16,874 nt of DNA from Deltaproteobacteria bacterium (lineage in GTDB: Bacteria > Desulfobacterota_B > Binatia > UBA9968), in assembly GCA_027297485.1 (NCBI GenBank), contig JAPUHZ010000463.1, forward strand, positions 1-16,874, given 5' to 3'. This document shows, in pieces, positions 6,060 to 13,728 of this stretch (its first letter is position 1; each line of letters starts with the position of its first letter). A model generated the notes under the pieces. It made no database searches. It was not told the DNA's origin and worked only from the letters and a program-made list of their open reading frames with translations. A program made the position numbers and the translations under genes.

Positions 6060-8279
6060 ATGACGCAAGTTGTCGGAAGACCAACACCGAGAGTCGAGGG
6101 AATGGAAAAAGTTACGGGAGGAGCGATCTATACTGCGGATGTGGCATTGCCAGGAATGCTGTGGGGTAAGGTTCTCAGAAGCCCGTTTTCCTACGGCCGC
6201 ATCCAGCACATCGACACGAGTAAAGCCCTGCAAGTTCCCGGTGTTAAGGCTGTAATCACGGGTCAAGACGTCACGGGAATGAGGATTGGAAGGCGGATCT
6301 ATGACATGCCGCTCCTGGCCGACGGCGTGGTCCGATTTATCGGCGAGAAAGTTGCGGCGGTCGCGGCCGAGAGCGAAGAGGCCGCTGAGCGAGCAGTGGA
6401 CTTGATTGAGGTCGAGTATCAAGAGATGGAACCTGTCCTCGATCCTCTGGAGGCCTTAAAACCCACGGCGCATGTGCTCCACCCCGACCTCCTATCGTAT
6501 AAGGGACTGCCCGCTCCCCTGGAGGCTGTAAGCAATGTTTTTGCTTACTTTTCCTGGGGGAAAGGAGAACCGCAGGTGGGCTTTCAGCAGGCGGATGTGA
6601 TCGTCGAGAACACATTTGAGACTCAAGTCGTCCATCAATGCTACCTCGAGCCTCATGCCTGCGTGGCTAAGGCCGATCCCTCTGGGGGAGCTGAGATCTG
6701 GGCTTGCAGCAAGACCCCTTTTGCTGTCCGCCAGCAGTTATCCAACGCCTTTGGGATTCCCAAGGAAAAGCTCGTGTTTCATCCGGTCCACATCGGTGGG
6801 GATTTTGGCGGCAAAGGGGGCTTCATGGATGTTCCCGTTTGCTACTTTCTCTCATTGAAGAGCGGCCATCCGGTTAAAATGATCATGGACTATGACGAAG
6901 AACTGGTCGCCGGAAATCCCAAGCACGCGTCGATTATCAAAGTAAAGACAGGCGTTAAAAAAGACGGCACCATTCTTGCGCACCAAATGGAATTTATCTT
7001 CGACAGTGGCGCCTACGGTTCTATGAAACCGGCGGGATATATAAGGGGCGCACGGAGCTGCGCCGGGCCATATAATATCGCTAACTGCCTCGTTGAAGAA
7101 AAGATGGTCTACACAAACAAGGTTCCGTGCGGTCACATGAGGGCCCCGGGAGAACCCCAGGGTTTTTTCGCCAACGAGAGTCAGATGGATATCGTAGCCC
7201 GGAAGTTGGGAATGGACCCGGCTGAGTTCAGGAGAAGGAACTTGCTTCGTGACGGCGGGATCTCGCCGATTGGTGACACGGTCACCCATATCAAGGCCAT
7301 CGAGGCGCTGGACAAGGCGATCGCTTTGTCGGGTTACCACAAACCTAAGCCAAAAAACGTCGGGCGCGGGCTGGCCTTTACCGAGTGGAACCCGGGAGGC
7401 GGCGAAGGCAATGTTTTTGTGAAAATTGGTGAAATCGGGACAATTACCGTTGCCTCTCCTGTGGTTGATCAGGGAGCAGGTGTCTTCACGGTGATCTGCG
7501 AAGTCGTGGGCGAAGAGCTCCAGGTCCCCACGGATCGATTAGAGCTCGAACACCTGGACTCGAGTGCTGTTCCGAGCGATGGAGGAGTCGGCGGCAGCCG
7601 AGCTACGAGAGTGTACGGCAGTGCGGCCTTCGAAGCCGGGGTAAAGGCGAGAGAGGAAATCGTCAAGATCGCCGCGGAACATTTTGGGGTCGATCCTGGT
7701 GAGCTTGCCCTGGCTAACGGGTTTGTGACGCACCGGCGAACAAGGCGGCGCATGAGCTTTGCCGAGGTGGTTAAAGTTAAAGGATCACCGATTGAGGTTA
7801 GGGGCTATTACAAGCAGTCGGAAAAAACGCACGAAGCATCCATTGCCGCTCAAATTGCGGAGGTTCAGGTGGATCTCGAAACAGGCCAGATCAAGATCAG
7901 ACAGATGATTTCCGCGCACACCACGGGGAAAGTGATCAATCCGCTCATGCATCAAGGCCAGATCGAGGGCGGCATCGTGTTTGGACTGGGCTATGCGCTG
8001 ATGGAGCATCTTATGTTTGATGAGGGAAAGGTCGCGACCACCCACTTTGGCGACTACAAGATCCCAAATATCCACGATATTCCGCCGCTGAAGACAGCGG
8101 TACTCGAGACGGTGCCGCAGGGGCCGGGCCCCTATAACAGCCTTCCCATCGGAGAAGTGGCTAACGTACCGACGGCAGCGGCTGTGGCGAATGCCGTAGC
8201 GGACGCTATCGGAGTGAGAATCAAGTCTTTGCCTTTAACCGCTGAGAAAGTTTTTGATGCCTTAAAGAGACGGAAGTGA
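6060..8279 (+). CDS. Xanthine dehydrogenase-family molybdopterin-binding subunit
   Basis: A 739-residue protein. Residues about 15-125 are the aldehyde oxidase/XDH hammerhead domain (VEGMEKVTGGAIYTADVALP through VDLIEVEYQEMEPVLDP). The rest is the molybdopterin-binding domain: HQCYLEPHA (192-200), GGDFGGKGG (246-254), a MRAPGEPQGFFANESQMD segment, GGVGGSRATRVYGSAAFEAG, and near the end PIGEVANVPTAAAVANAVAD, where Glu699 matches the catalytic Glu. These enzymes hydroxylate purines, aldehydes, CO or other compounds using Moco-cytosine dinucleotide. A working enzyme needs 2Fe-2S and FAD subunits, and none lie beside this gene. The substrate is unknown. GGGGGAG lies 7 bases before the ATG. The final codons and stop overlap repeat A copy 2. 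Confidence 0.92.
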   Translation: MTQVVGRPTPRVEGMEKVTGGAIYTADVALPGMLWGKVLRSPFSYGRIQHIDTSKALQVPGVKAVITGQDVTGMRIGRRIYDMPLLADGVVRFIGEKVAAVAAESEEAAERAVDLIEVEYQEMEPVLDPLEALKPTAHVLHPDLLSYKGLPAPLEAVSNVFAYFSWGKGEPQVGFQQADVIVENTFETQVVHQCYLEPHACVAKADPSGGAEIWACSKTPFAVRQQLSNAFGIPKEKLVFHPVHIGGDFGGKGGFMDVPVCYFLSLKSGHPVKMIMDYDEELVAGNPKHASIIKVKTGVKKDGTILAHQMEFIFDSGAYGSMKPAGYIRGARSCAGPYNIANCLVEEKMVYTNKVPCGHMRAPGEPQGFFANESQMDIVARKLGMDPAEFRRRNLLRDGGISPIGDTVTHIKAIEALDKAIALSGYHKPKPKNVGRGLAFTEWNPGGGEGNVFVKIGEIGTITVASPVVDQGAGVFTVICEVVGEELQVPTDRLELEHLDSSAVPSDGGVGGSRATRVYGSAAFEAGVKAREEIVKIAAEHFGVDPGELALANGFVTHRRTRRRMSFAEVVKVKGSPIEVRGYYKQSEKTHEASIAAQIAEVQVDLETGQIKIRQMISAHTTGKVINPLMHQGQIEGGIVFGLGYALMEHLMFDEGKVATTHFGDYKIPNIHDIPPLKTAVLETVPQGPGPYNSLPIGEVANVPTAAAVANAVADAIGVRIKSLPLTAEKVFDALKRRK

Positions 8280-8367
8280 GTGACGGAGCCGGCTTCCATA
8301 CACCGCGCGCCTTGTATCTGGAACCTTTTTAACCGGCCTGAGAACAAGGTTATCTCCTCGAACGGCC
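8266..8367 (-). repeat. Intergenic repeat family A, copy 2
   Basis: The reverse complement matches 1722-1827. It begins inside the last five codons of the XDH-family gene (AGAGACGGAAGTGA) and ends near GAACGGCC. The central palindrome is AGCCGGCT here. The repeat therefore forms the C-terminal RRK residues and the stop codon of that gene. Relative to the upstream gene it has the same orientation as copy 1. Confidence 0.75.
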
Positions 8368-8612
8368 AATATCCCCGGTGACTAAAACGCTCATTAGACG
8401 AGGCCTTGATGATTATTTCGTTCGCCTCATCCGTTCCGTCGCGGCTTTCCGCTCGTGGTATTCCGTAAACTCTATATTCCAAATCGGTGTTCCCTGAACC
8501 GATGCCGAACTCCAGTCTGACGCTCGAAGATGACACGCGGAAAGCCGTGCCTGAACCTATTTCACACAGATGGAGTCGTGCTGGGATCACCGGCCTGCCG
8601 TAGGCATAGGCA
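8368..8612. other. Gene-poor stretch, possibly decayed sequence
   Basis: Between repeat A and the small membrane protein gene a minus-strand frame opens at a GTG (8590) and runs through repeat A into the shadow of the XDH gene. Its upper part (YRVYGIPRAESRDGTDEANE) does not look random but has no SD and no family I can name. It may be a remnant or part of a larger repeat. Confidence 0.3.
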
Positions 8613-8855
8613 TTAACGAGACAGGTAGAGTTTTGCGCACTCCTCGCTACAGAAGTAATGCCCGCTGCGGAAGATGGCGTTGTCTTTGGGGAGATAGCTC
8701 TGACACTGAGGATCTAAAACCATCTCTTCCGCTTCCGTTGAGCGGTCATGGGCGCGGAAGGTGCGCTGCCGCTTGCGCGAAGAGAGAAAGGATTGGAGGA
8801 GAAAAAAAAAGAGAAGACCCAAGACAAAAATAAGTAAAATCCGTAGGACCAACAT
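8613..8855 (-). CDS. Small membrane protein with Cys-rich (TRASH/YHS-like) tail
   Basis: From ATG at 8855 the product is 80 residues. Residues 1-22 are one membrane segment (LVLRILLIFVLGLLFFFLL), followed by a basic linker and a C-terminal metal-binding-like motif: VLDPQCQSYLP, then GHYFCSEECAKLYL (Cys51, Cys69, Cys73, His66). It resembles small membrane-anchored TRASH/YHS-type proteins (PP0621-like) found in many proteobacteria. Their role is unknown, but the Cys pattern suggests metal binding. A GTG start at 8882 would add nine residues but has no SD; GGAAAGG lies 5 bases before the ATG at 8855. It follows folK by 37 bases and is probably cotranscribed. A hairpin (8866-8890) lies directly before its SD. 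Confidence 0.75.
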   Translation of the reverse strand: MLVLRILLIFVLGLLFFFLLQSFLSSRKRQRTFRAHDRSTEAEEMVLDPQCQSYLPKDNAIFRSGHYFCSEECAKLYLSR

Positions 8856-8865
8856 AGGTGCCTTT

Positions 8866-8890
8866 CCAGCCCTATCATTCACCGGGCTGG
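8866..8890 (-). promoter_or_regulatory. Hairpin between folK stop and small membrane protein SD
   Basis: On the minus strand CCAGCCC and GGGCTGG (7 perfect pairs, 11-base loop) begin right after the folK TAG. The 3' arm runs into GGAAAGG, the SD of the next gene. It could lower translation of that gene or protect the mRNA end. There is no U-tract, so it is not a standard terminator. Confidence 0.4.
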
Positions 8891-8892
8891 CA

Positions 8893-9384
8893 CTACAATC
8901 TCATGAGACTCACTTTTTTATCGTCCTTAACTTTTATAAGAAGCTCGGAAATGGTCTTTCCAAGCACCGGGTGAATAACCTGGGGGGCGATCTCGCTGAG
9001 GGGAATCAGGACAAACTTGCGATTGGGTATCTCTGGGTGGGGAATCTTGAGACTTCTCTTTTCCAAGATCAAGGTTTCAAACAGAAGAATATCCAGGTCG
9101 ATGATGCGCGCCCCCCAGCGCTTGCGGACCTTCTTTCGCCCCATCGCCCGCTCGATGTTTTTGAATTTCTTGAGGAGCAGCTCGGGCCTTAACTCCGTCT
9201 CTATCTCAATGACTCCATTGACATACCATTGCTTAGATTCACCTAGGGGCTCACTCTCATAGAGCGAGGACTCTTTGATAATCTTGGAGTTAGGGATATT
9301 GGCAATTCTTGCCAGAGCCTCCAAAAAGTTTTCTTTTTTCTTTCCCAGATTGGAGCCGATCCCTATGTAAACCTGATAAGGCAC
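8893..9384 (-). CDS. folK: 2-amino-4-hydroxy-6-hydroxymethyldihydropteridine diphosphokinase (HPPK)
   Basis: A 163-residue protein with all HPPK signatures. GSNLG (10-14) binds pterin, and YESEPLG (42-48) follows. RWGARIIDLDILLF (89-102) contains the paired Asp96 and Asp98 that bind the two magnesium ions. PHPEIPNRKFVLIPLSEIAP (115-134) completes the active site. The enzyme transfers pyrophosphate from ATP to 6-hydroxymethyl-dihydropterin in folate synthesis, in the cytoplasm. The length is normal (about 160). The start is GTG at 9384 with a weak SD (GAAGA close by); no better start gives the conserved N terminus. It follows dapL by 31 bases on the same strand, so an operon is likely. No other folate gene is in the window. 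Confidence 0.96.
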   Translation of the reverse strand: MPYQVYIGIGSNLGKKKENFLEALARIANIPNSKIIKESSLYESEPLGESKQWYVNGVIEIETELRPELLLKKFKNIERAMGRKKVRKRWGARIIDLDILLFETLILEKRSLKIPHPEIPNRKFVLIPLSEIAPQVIHPVLGKTISELLIKVKDDKKVSLMRL

Positions 9385-9415
9385 AGTTCTTCAGGGTGAA
9401 TCCTTCAGGATGCTG

Positions 9416-10588
9416 CTAAAATCTTACCTGCCGGATTCTATCCGTGACCTCCTCGAGACGTTTTTTATCCACACACAGAGTAAAACGAACATAGCCTTCC
9501 CCCGCCTCCCCAAAACCATTCCCCGGGGTCGTGACGACTCCGGCCTCATCGAGCAGTTTGGCAGTAAGCTGAGCCGACGTCGATCCCTTTGGGACAGAGA
9601 CCCAGACATAAAAGGTCGCGCTTGGTCTTTCACACTCAAAACCCGTTGCCCGAAGTCCCGCTACCAGGATATCTCGCCTTTCCTGATAGATTTTCCTTGA
9701 TGGCTCTACTATCTCATCACCGAGACGCAAGGCCTCGATTGCCGCCTCCTGGACTGCCTGAAAAATACCGGAGTCCACATTAGACTTAACCTGTGCCAAG
9801 CCGCTCACCAGCTCCTTATTGCCCACAGCCATTCCGACACGCCACCCGGTCATGTTGAAAGTCTTGGAGAGCGAATGAAACTCGATTCCAACCTCTCTGG
9901 CCCCGTCGACCTGAAGAAAACTCATGGGACGATAGCCGTCAAAGCCCATCTCTGTGTAGGCCGCGTCATGGCAGATCATGATATTGTGGCGGTGGGCAAA
10001 TTCCACTAATTTAGTAAAAAAGTCCTTTCCTGCTATGGCGGCTGTCGGGTTATTGGGATAGTTGATCCAGAGCATCTTGGCCTGTTGTGCTACCTCTACC
10101 GGAATGGCGTCCAGGTCGGGAAGGAATTGATTTTCCTTGGTGAGGGGCAGGGAACAGTTCCTCCCGCCGTTAAACAAGGTTCCAATCTGATAGACCGGGT
10201 AGGCAGGGCTTGTGGCTAGGACAAGGTCTCCGGGGTCAACAAAGGCTACCGCCATGTTAGCGATGCCCTCTTTAGAGCCGATAAGAGAGAGCACCTCTTT
10301 TTCCGGATCAAGCTTGACGCCGAAGCGCCGTTGATACCAATCCGCTACTGCCTGGCGAAACTCAAGGAGACCAGCACTATTGGGGTAGCGGTGGTTGACT
10401 GGCTTGGTGGCTGCCTCAATAAGCTTCTGAACGATTTTAGACGGGGTCGGGATATCCGGATCCCCCACCCCGAGATCGATGAGATCGACCCCCCGGGCCA
10501 AAGCCTCTCTCTTTCTACGGTCGATCTCGGCAAAGAGGTAAGGAGGCAACTCATTGATTCTTCTAGCTTTGTTAACATTTAGTGTCAA
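9416..10588 (-). CDS. dapL: LL-diaminopimelate aminotransferase
   Basis: A class I/II PLP aminotransferase. With TTG at 10588 as start it is 390 residues, matching the DapL family; the frame is open to GTG at 10654, but the 22 extra residues look non-native and a promoter-like pair lies inside them. The N terminus ARRINELPPYLFAEIDR and GVDLIDLGVGDPDIPTP are typical of DapL. The PLP site is present: Lys242 in SLSKTFNMTGWRVG, Asp208 and Tyr211 in HDAAYTEM, and NYPNNPT. The enzyme makes LL-diaminopimelate from tetrahydrodipicolinate in one step, bypassing the acylated DAP pathways, for lysine and peptidoglycan. Some relatives in this group use other amino acids, so substrate is inferred. It leads a likely dapL-folK-small membrane protein operon and is divergent from the NYN gene. 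Confidence 0.88.
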   Translation of the reverse strand: MTLNVNKARRINELPPYLFAEIDRRKREALARGVDLIDLGVGDPDIPTPSKIVQKLIEAATKPVNHRYPNSAGLLEFRQAVADWYQRRFGVKLDPEKEVLSLIGSKEGIANMAVAFVDPGDLVLATSPAYPVYQIGTLFNGGRNCSLPLTKENQFLPDLDAIPVEVAQQAKMLWINYPNNPTAAIAGKDFFTKLVEFAHRHNIMICHDAAYTEMGFDGYRPMSFLQVDGAREVGIEFHSLSKTFNMTGWRVGMAVGNKELVSGLAQVKSNVDSGIFQAVQEAAIEALRLGDEIVEPSRKIYQERRDILVAGLRATGFECERPSATFYVWVSVPKGSTSAQLTAKLLDEAGVVTTPGNGFGEAGEGYVRFTLCVDKKRLEEVTDRIRQVRF

Positions 10589-10622
10589 TGTTCTTAAACC
10601 CCCAGAACATGAAAATTGCACT

Positions 10623-10651
10623 CTTTTACCTGTTTTTTGCTGTTTTGACAA
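10623..10651 (-). promoter_or_regulatory. Possible promoter for dapL operon
   Basis: On the minus strand TTGTCA (10651-10646) and TAAAAG (10628-10623) are 17 bases apart. The start point would be near 10616, downstream of the GTG at 10654, which favours the TTG at 10588 as the true dapL start. The -10 box is weak at its last base. Confidence 0.4.
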
Positions 10652-10694
10652 CACCTTTTATTAGCCTTATCGTAGATTCTTAAAGGTCCATAAG

Positions 10695-11198
10695 ATGGCA
10701 ATTCATATTATCATAGACGGCTATAATCTCATCGGAAGTGAGAAAGGGTTAAGAGGAGACCTGGAGGGCCAGAGGAATCAGCTTATCCAACAGCTCCAGC
10801 AATATCAGGAAAGGAAGGGCTATCCGATCACAGTGGTCTTTGACGGCTGGCGCTCAGGATGGATCCATGAGGTGGAAGAAAGATCCGGAGGAATTGCGGT
10901 GATATTCTCCCGGCAAGGGGAGAAGGCGGATAGCGTAATCAAAAGGCTGGCGCGAGAAATGGGTAGTGGATGTATCGTGGTGACTTCGGATCGAGAGGTG
11001 CGTAGCGCGGCAGAGGCGAGCGGTGCAGTGGCGATCTATTCGGGAGAGTTCAGCGCCAAACTTAAAAATCTTGATAGAGAGATATACGTAGAACTAGATG
11101 AAAGGTTAATGGGACTAAGGGATCAAAGGAAAAAAGGCAACCCGAGGAGGCTCTCGAAAACGGAAAGGAAGAGAAGAGAAAGACTAAAAAAACTTTAG
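10695..11198 (+). CDS. YacP-type NYN-domain ribonuclease-like protein
   Basis: A 167-residue protein of the NYN_YacP family (PIN-like fold). Conserved acidic residues are visible: DGYN at 8-11, FDG near 49-51, QGEKADS with Asp79, and VTSDREV with Asp99. The C-terminal 35 residues are very basic (RRLSKTERKRRERLKKL), suitable for RNA binding. Family members such as Bacillus Rae1/YacP cut mRNA on the ribosome, so an RNase role is likely. Whether this one does so is inferred. The ATG at 10695 has AAAGG 8 bases upstream. It is divergent from dapL and is followed after 60 bases by the Yip1-type gene. Family call is firm. Confidence 0.88.
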   Translation: MAIHIIIDGYNLIGSEKGLRGDLEGQRNQLIQQLQQYQERKGYPITVVFDGWRSGWIHEVEERSGGIAVIFSRQGEKADSVIKRLAREMGSGCIVVTSDREVRSAAEASGAVAIYSGEFSAKLKNLDREIYVELDERLMGLRDQRKKGNPRRLSKTERKRRERLKKL

Positions 11199-11258
11199 GA
11201 AGATGTTGACCCCAGCTTTGTTGACATAACGCTCTTAGAGCTATACAAGAGGTCCATT

Positions 11259-11792
11259 ATGGCTGATCTAAAAGATCGCATCATTCGGGCAGCCAAGCTC
11301 GACGTGGCTCTGTATGAAGAGGTCGAGGCTGATAAGGGGGCAATGGGCCAGGCAATGGGTGTCGTGGTCGTCTCCAGTGTGGCCGCTGGAATCGGCACCG
11401 GCCTCCACGGCGGGCTCGGTGGAGTCGTCTTGGGGACCATCGTGGCTCTTATCGGGTGGTATATATGGGCCTACCTCACGTTCATCATCGGGACGAAGCT
11501 CCTTCCCGAGCCACAAACCCATGCGGATGTTGGCCAACTCCTTCGCACCACGGGATTTTCCAGCTCCCCGGGGTTGATCCGCGTGTTGGGCATTATTCCG
11601 GGGCTGACAGGGATCGTCTTTTCCATCGCCTCCATCTGGATGCTCGTGGCGATGGTCATCGCGGTGAGGCAGGCGCTTGATTACAGCGGAACACTTCGCG
11701 CCGTGGGAGTCTGCGTGATCGGCTGGGTAGTACAGGCGCTTATTTTCGTTCTGCTGTTTTCCTTGCTGGGCGGCTCCACCGCGGGAACCTAG
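11259..11792 (+). CDS. Yip1-family integral membrane protein
   Basis: A 177-residue protein. An N-terminal amphipathic segment (LKDRIIRAAKLDVALYEEVEAD) with the AKLDVALYEEVE pattern typical of bacterial Yip1-domain proteins is followed by about five membrane segments (around 28-50, 52-75, 100-125, 126-142, 145-170). It contains GLHGGLGGVV and a TTGFSSSPGLIRVLG motif before the third segment. Bacterial Yip1 proteins have no settled function. The SD AGAGG is 6 bases before the ATG. The rhomboid gene begins 2 bases after its stop, suggesting coupled translation and a shared job. Confidence 0.82.
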   Translation: MADLKDRIIRAAKLDVALYEEVEADKGAMGQAMGVVVVSSVAAGIGTGLHGGLGGVVLGTIVALIGWYIWAYLTFIIGTKLLPEPQTHADVGQLLRTTGFSSSPGLIRVLGIIPGLTGIVFSIASIWMLVAMVIAVRQALDYSGTLRAVGVCVIGWVVQALIFVLLFSLLGGSTAGT

Positions 11793-11794
11793 TT

Positions 11795-12478
11795 TTGATT
11801 CCTCTCCGCGACGACAATCCAACGGTCCTGTGGCCGGTCGTCACCGTTACCTTCATCTTCGCCAATACAGCTGTCTTCCTCTACGAACTATCCCTTGAGC
11901 CGCGAGGGTTGCAGACCTTTATCTATCAAATGGGCATGGTGCCAGTTTCCGTGTTGCAAGCCCACATTCCAGGGACCAGTGGATACTATACGCCTCTCAC
12001 CTCGATGTTTTTACACGGCGGCTGGATGCATCTGCTTGGCAATATGCTCTACCTATGGATCTTCGGCAACAACATCGAAGACAGTATGGGTCATCTACGC
12101 TTCATCCTTTTCTATCTGTTCGCGGGACTAGCGGCTGCTGGAACCCACCTCTACTTTAATACGGCTTCGACGGTTCCAACGATTGGCGCCTCAGGCGCTG
12201 TCTCAGGGGTGCTCGGCGCCTACCTCGTACTTTTCCCCCATGCCCGAGTCCAGACGTTGATTATCCTTGGGTGGTTTATCCGCATCGTCTACCTTCCCGC
12301 CTGGGTTCTGCTCATCTTCTGGATCGGGCTGCAACTTCTCAACCAGGCCTTGGATCCTATGGATCCACGGGCCGGAGGGGTAGCCTATGCCGCGCATATC
12401 GGAGGCTTTGTAACAGGCCTCGCCCTCATCCCCCTATTTCGCAAATACCGGCGCAAAGCACATTTCCAGTATTATTAA
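11795..12478 (+). CDS. Rhomboid-family intramembrane serine protease
   Basis: A 227-residue, six-membrane-segment protein. The catalytic dyad is Ser133 in GASG (131-134) and His201 in AAHIGGF. The HGGWMHLLGNM motif (His74, His79, Asn83) lies in the second membrane segment and forms the oxyanion region. The N terminus MIPLRDDNP is characteristic of a broad bacterial rhomboid group and fixes the start at TTG 11795, two bases after the preceding stop. There is no separate SD, so translation is probably coupled to the Yip1-type gene. Rhomboids cut membrane proteins within the bilayer, and the substrate is unknown. All active-site residues are intact, so it is probably active. No ATG start upstream is possible without overlapping the previous gene. 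Confidence 0.95.
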   Translation: MIPLRDDNPTVLWPVVTVTFIFANTAVFLYELSLEPRGLQTFIYQMGMVPVSVLQAHIPGTSGYYTPLTSMFLHGGWMHLLGNMLYLWIFGNNIEDSMGHLRFILFYLFAGLAAAGTHLYFNTASTVPTIGASGAVSGVLGAYLVLFPHARVQTLIILGWFIRIVYLPAWVLLIFWIGLQLLNQALDPMDPRAGGVAYAAHIGGFVTGLALIPLFRKYRRKAHFQYY

Positions 12479-12540
12479 CTTCCTAAGACCTAAAGACAAA
12501 TTAGCTGACCCGTTTACTGCCAATTTGCCTTAAAATGCCA

Positions 12541-12569
12541 TTGACATCCTTTTCGTCAAAGTGATAAAA
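12541..12569 (+). promoter_or_regulatory. Sigma70-type promoter for the tct operon
   Basis: A perfect TTGACA (12541-12546) and ATAAAA (12564-12569) are 17 bases apart, in the gap between the rhomboid gene and tctC. The leader would be about 108 bases and contains a second GGAGG at 12581-12585. The true SD AAGGAGGTG is at 12670-12678. Confidence 0.5.
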
Positions 12570-12683
12570 GCGACTTGAAAGGAGGTTAATAAGAGAAGGA
12601 GGATGGTTGCCTGTTTTCGCTGGGGGAGGATGGATTGGTGAGGGGGAAAATTATTTCTTTATTTTTATTAAGGAGGTGAAGGT

Positions 12684-13679
12684 ATGGTTAGTTCACAGAG
12701 ATCGATCATGAAAAGGGGGCTTATTATCTTAGGATTGGTTCTGGGCCTCTCGATATCCCCGCTCTTTCAGGGTAGTGGTTTGGCCTGGGAGCCGAAGAAG
12801 CCCGTCGACTTCATCATTATGGCCGGTAAAGGGGGCGGCGCGGACAAGATGTCCCGTCTGATGCAAACGGTCATCGCGAAACACAAGTTCTCATCCAAAC
12901 CGTTCATTCCCATCAACAAGCCGGGCGGGTCAGGCGCCGAAGCCTTGATCCATCTGAAGCAGAAAAAGGGTGACAACCACACCATCATGGTCACCCTGAA
13001 CAGCTTTTATACGACGCCGCTGCGCCAGCCCAAACTTGGGATTGACATCTCGACGTTCACCCCAATCGGGCGGATGGCCGAGGACACCTTCCTCTTGTGG
13101 GTCCTAAAGGACAGCGGTATCAAAACCGTTAAGCAGTTCGTCAAAGCGGCCAAGGCGAAGGGTAGCAAATGGATCATGGCAGGCACCGGAAAGGGCCAAG
13201 AGGACTCGCTCCTGACGAGTTTTCTCAACTCCGCTTATGGTCTCAATATGAAATACGTGCCCTTCAAGGGCGGCGGCAGGGTAGCCAAGGAGCTGGCCGG
13301 CGGGCATGCCAACTCGACCGTGAACAATCCATCGGAGCAGCTCGGTTTCTACGCAGCCGGCAAGACGATCCCGATCGCCGCGTTCACGCCAGACCGGCTC
13401 CCGTTGTTTAAGGAGGCGCCGACCTTTACAGAGCTTGGAAAGGACTTTGTCTACTTCATGCAGCGCAGCGTCGTCGGGGCGCCCGGGATGAGCAAGGAGG
13501 CCGAGACGTTTTACCGGAGCGTCTTCGCTCAGGTCTATGCATCCGACGAATGGCAGGGCTATATGAAGAAAAAGAGTCTCAGGGGAGGATTCCTGACAGG
13601 CGAGGCGCTAAAGAGTTATTGGGCCAAGGAGAAGAAAATCCACCGGACGATGCTGAAGGACATCGGGGAGATCAAGTAA
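12684..13679 (+). CDS. tctC: Tripartite tricarboxylate transporter substrate-binding protein
   Basis: A 331-residue periplasmic binding protein of the TctC/Bug family. The signal peptide covers about residues 9-34 (KRGLIILGLVLGLSIS), cleaved near GLA-WEP. The mature start KPVDFIIMAGKGGGADKMSRLM and the following NKPGGSGAEAL block form the carboxylate-binding pocket in this family; the middle has MAGTGKGQEDSLL and VPFKGGGRVAKELAGGH. It captures a di- or tricarboxylate and delivers it to TctAB. An unusually good SD (AAGGAGGTG, 5-7 bases before ATG) supports 12684 as start; Met9 is an alternative. The operon continues with tctB 49 bases on. The ligand cannot be told by eye; citrate is only the founding example. 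Confidence 0.93.
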   Translation: MVSSQRSIMKRGLIILGLVLGLSISPLFQGSGLAWEPKKPVDFIIMAGKGGGADKMSRLMQTVIAKHKFSSKPFIPINKPGGSGAEALIHLKQKKGDNHTIMVTLNSFYTTPLRQPKLGIDISTFTPIGRMAEDTFLLWVLKDSGIKTVKQFVKAAKAKGSKWIMAGTGKGQEDSLLTSFLNSAYGLNMKYVPFKGGGRVAKELAGGHANSTVNNPSEQLGFYAAGKTIPIAAFTPDRLPLFKEAPTFTELGKDFVYFMQRSVVGAPGMSKEAETFYRSVFAQVYASDEWQGYMKKKSLRGGFLTGEALKSYWAKEKKIHRTMLKDIGEIK

Positions 13680-13681
13680 TC

Positions 13682-13695
13682 GGACTTCCCAGTCC
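13682..13695 (+). other. Small hairpin between tctC and tctB
   Basis: GGACT-TCCC-AGTCC forms a 5-pair stem with a 4-base loop directly after the tctC stop. Such stems after binding-protein genes can stabilise the upstream mRNA and give more binding protein than permease. It is short and could be chance. Confidence 0.3.
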
Positions 13696-13728
13696 AGACA
13701 TCAGCGAGAACGGGAGGGGATCACCAGC

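Noticed and set aside
8132..8590. 152-codon minus-strand frame
   Set aside because: One third is an antisense shadow of the XDH-family gene and another part is repeat A; it has no SD. Only its upper part might be a remnant.
11221..11247. TTGACA/TATACA pair before the Yip1-type gene
   Set aside because: The spacer is only 15 bases and transcription would start about 5 bases before the ATG, leaving no room for the SD that is present.
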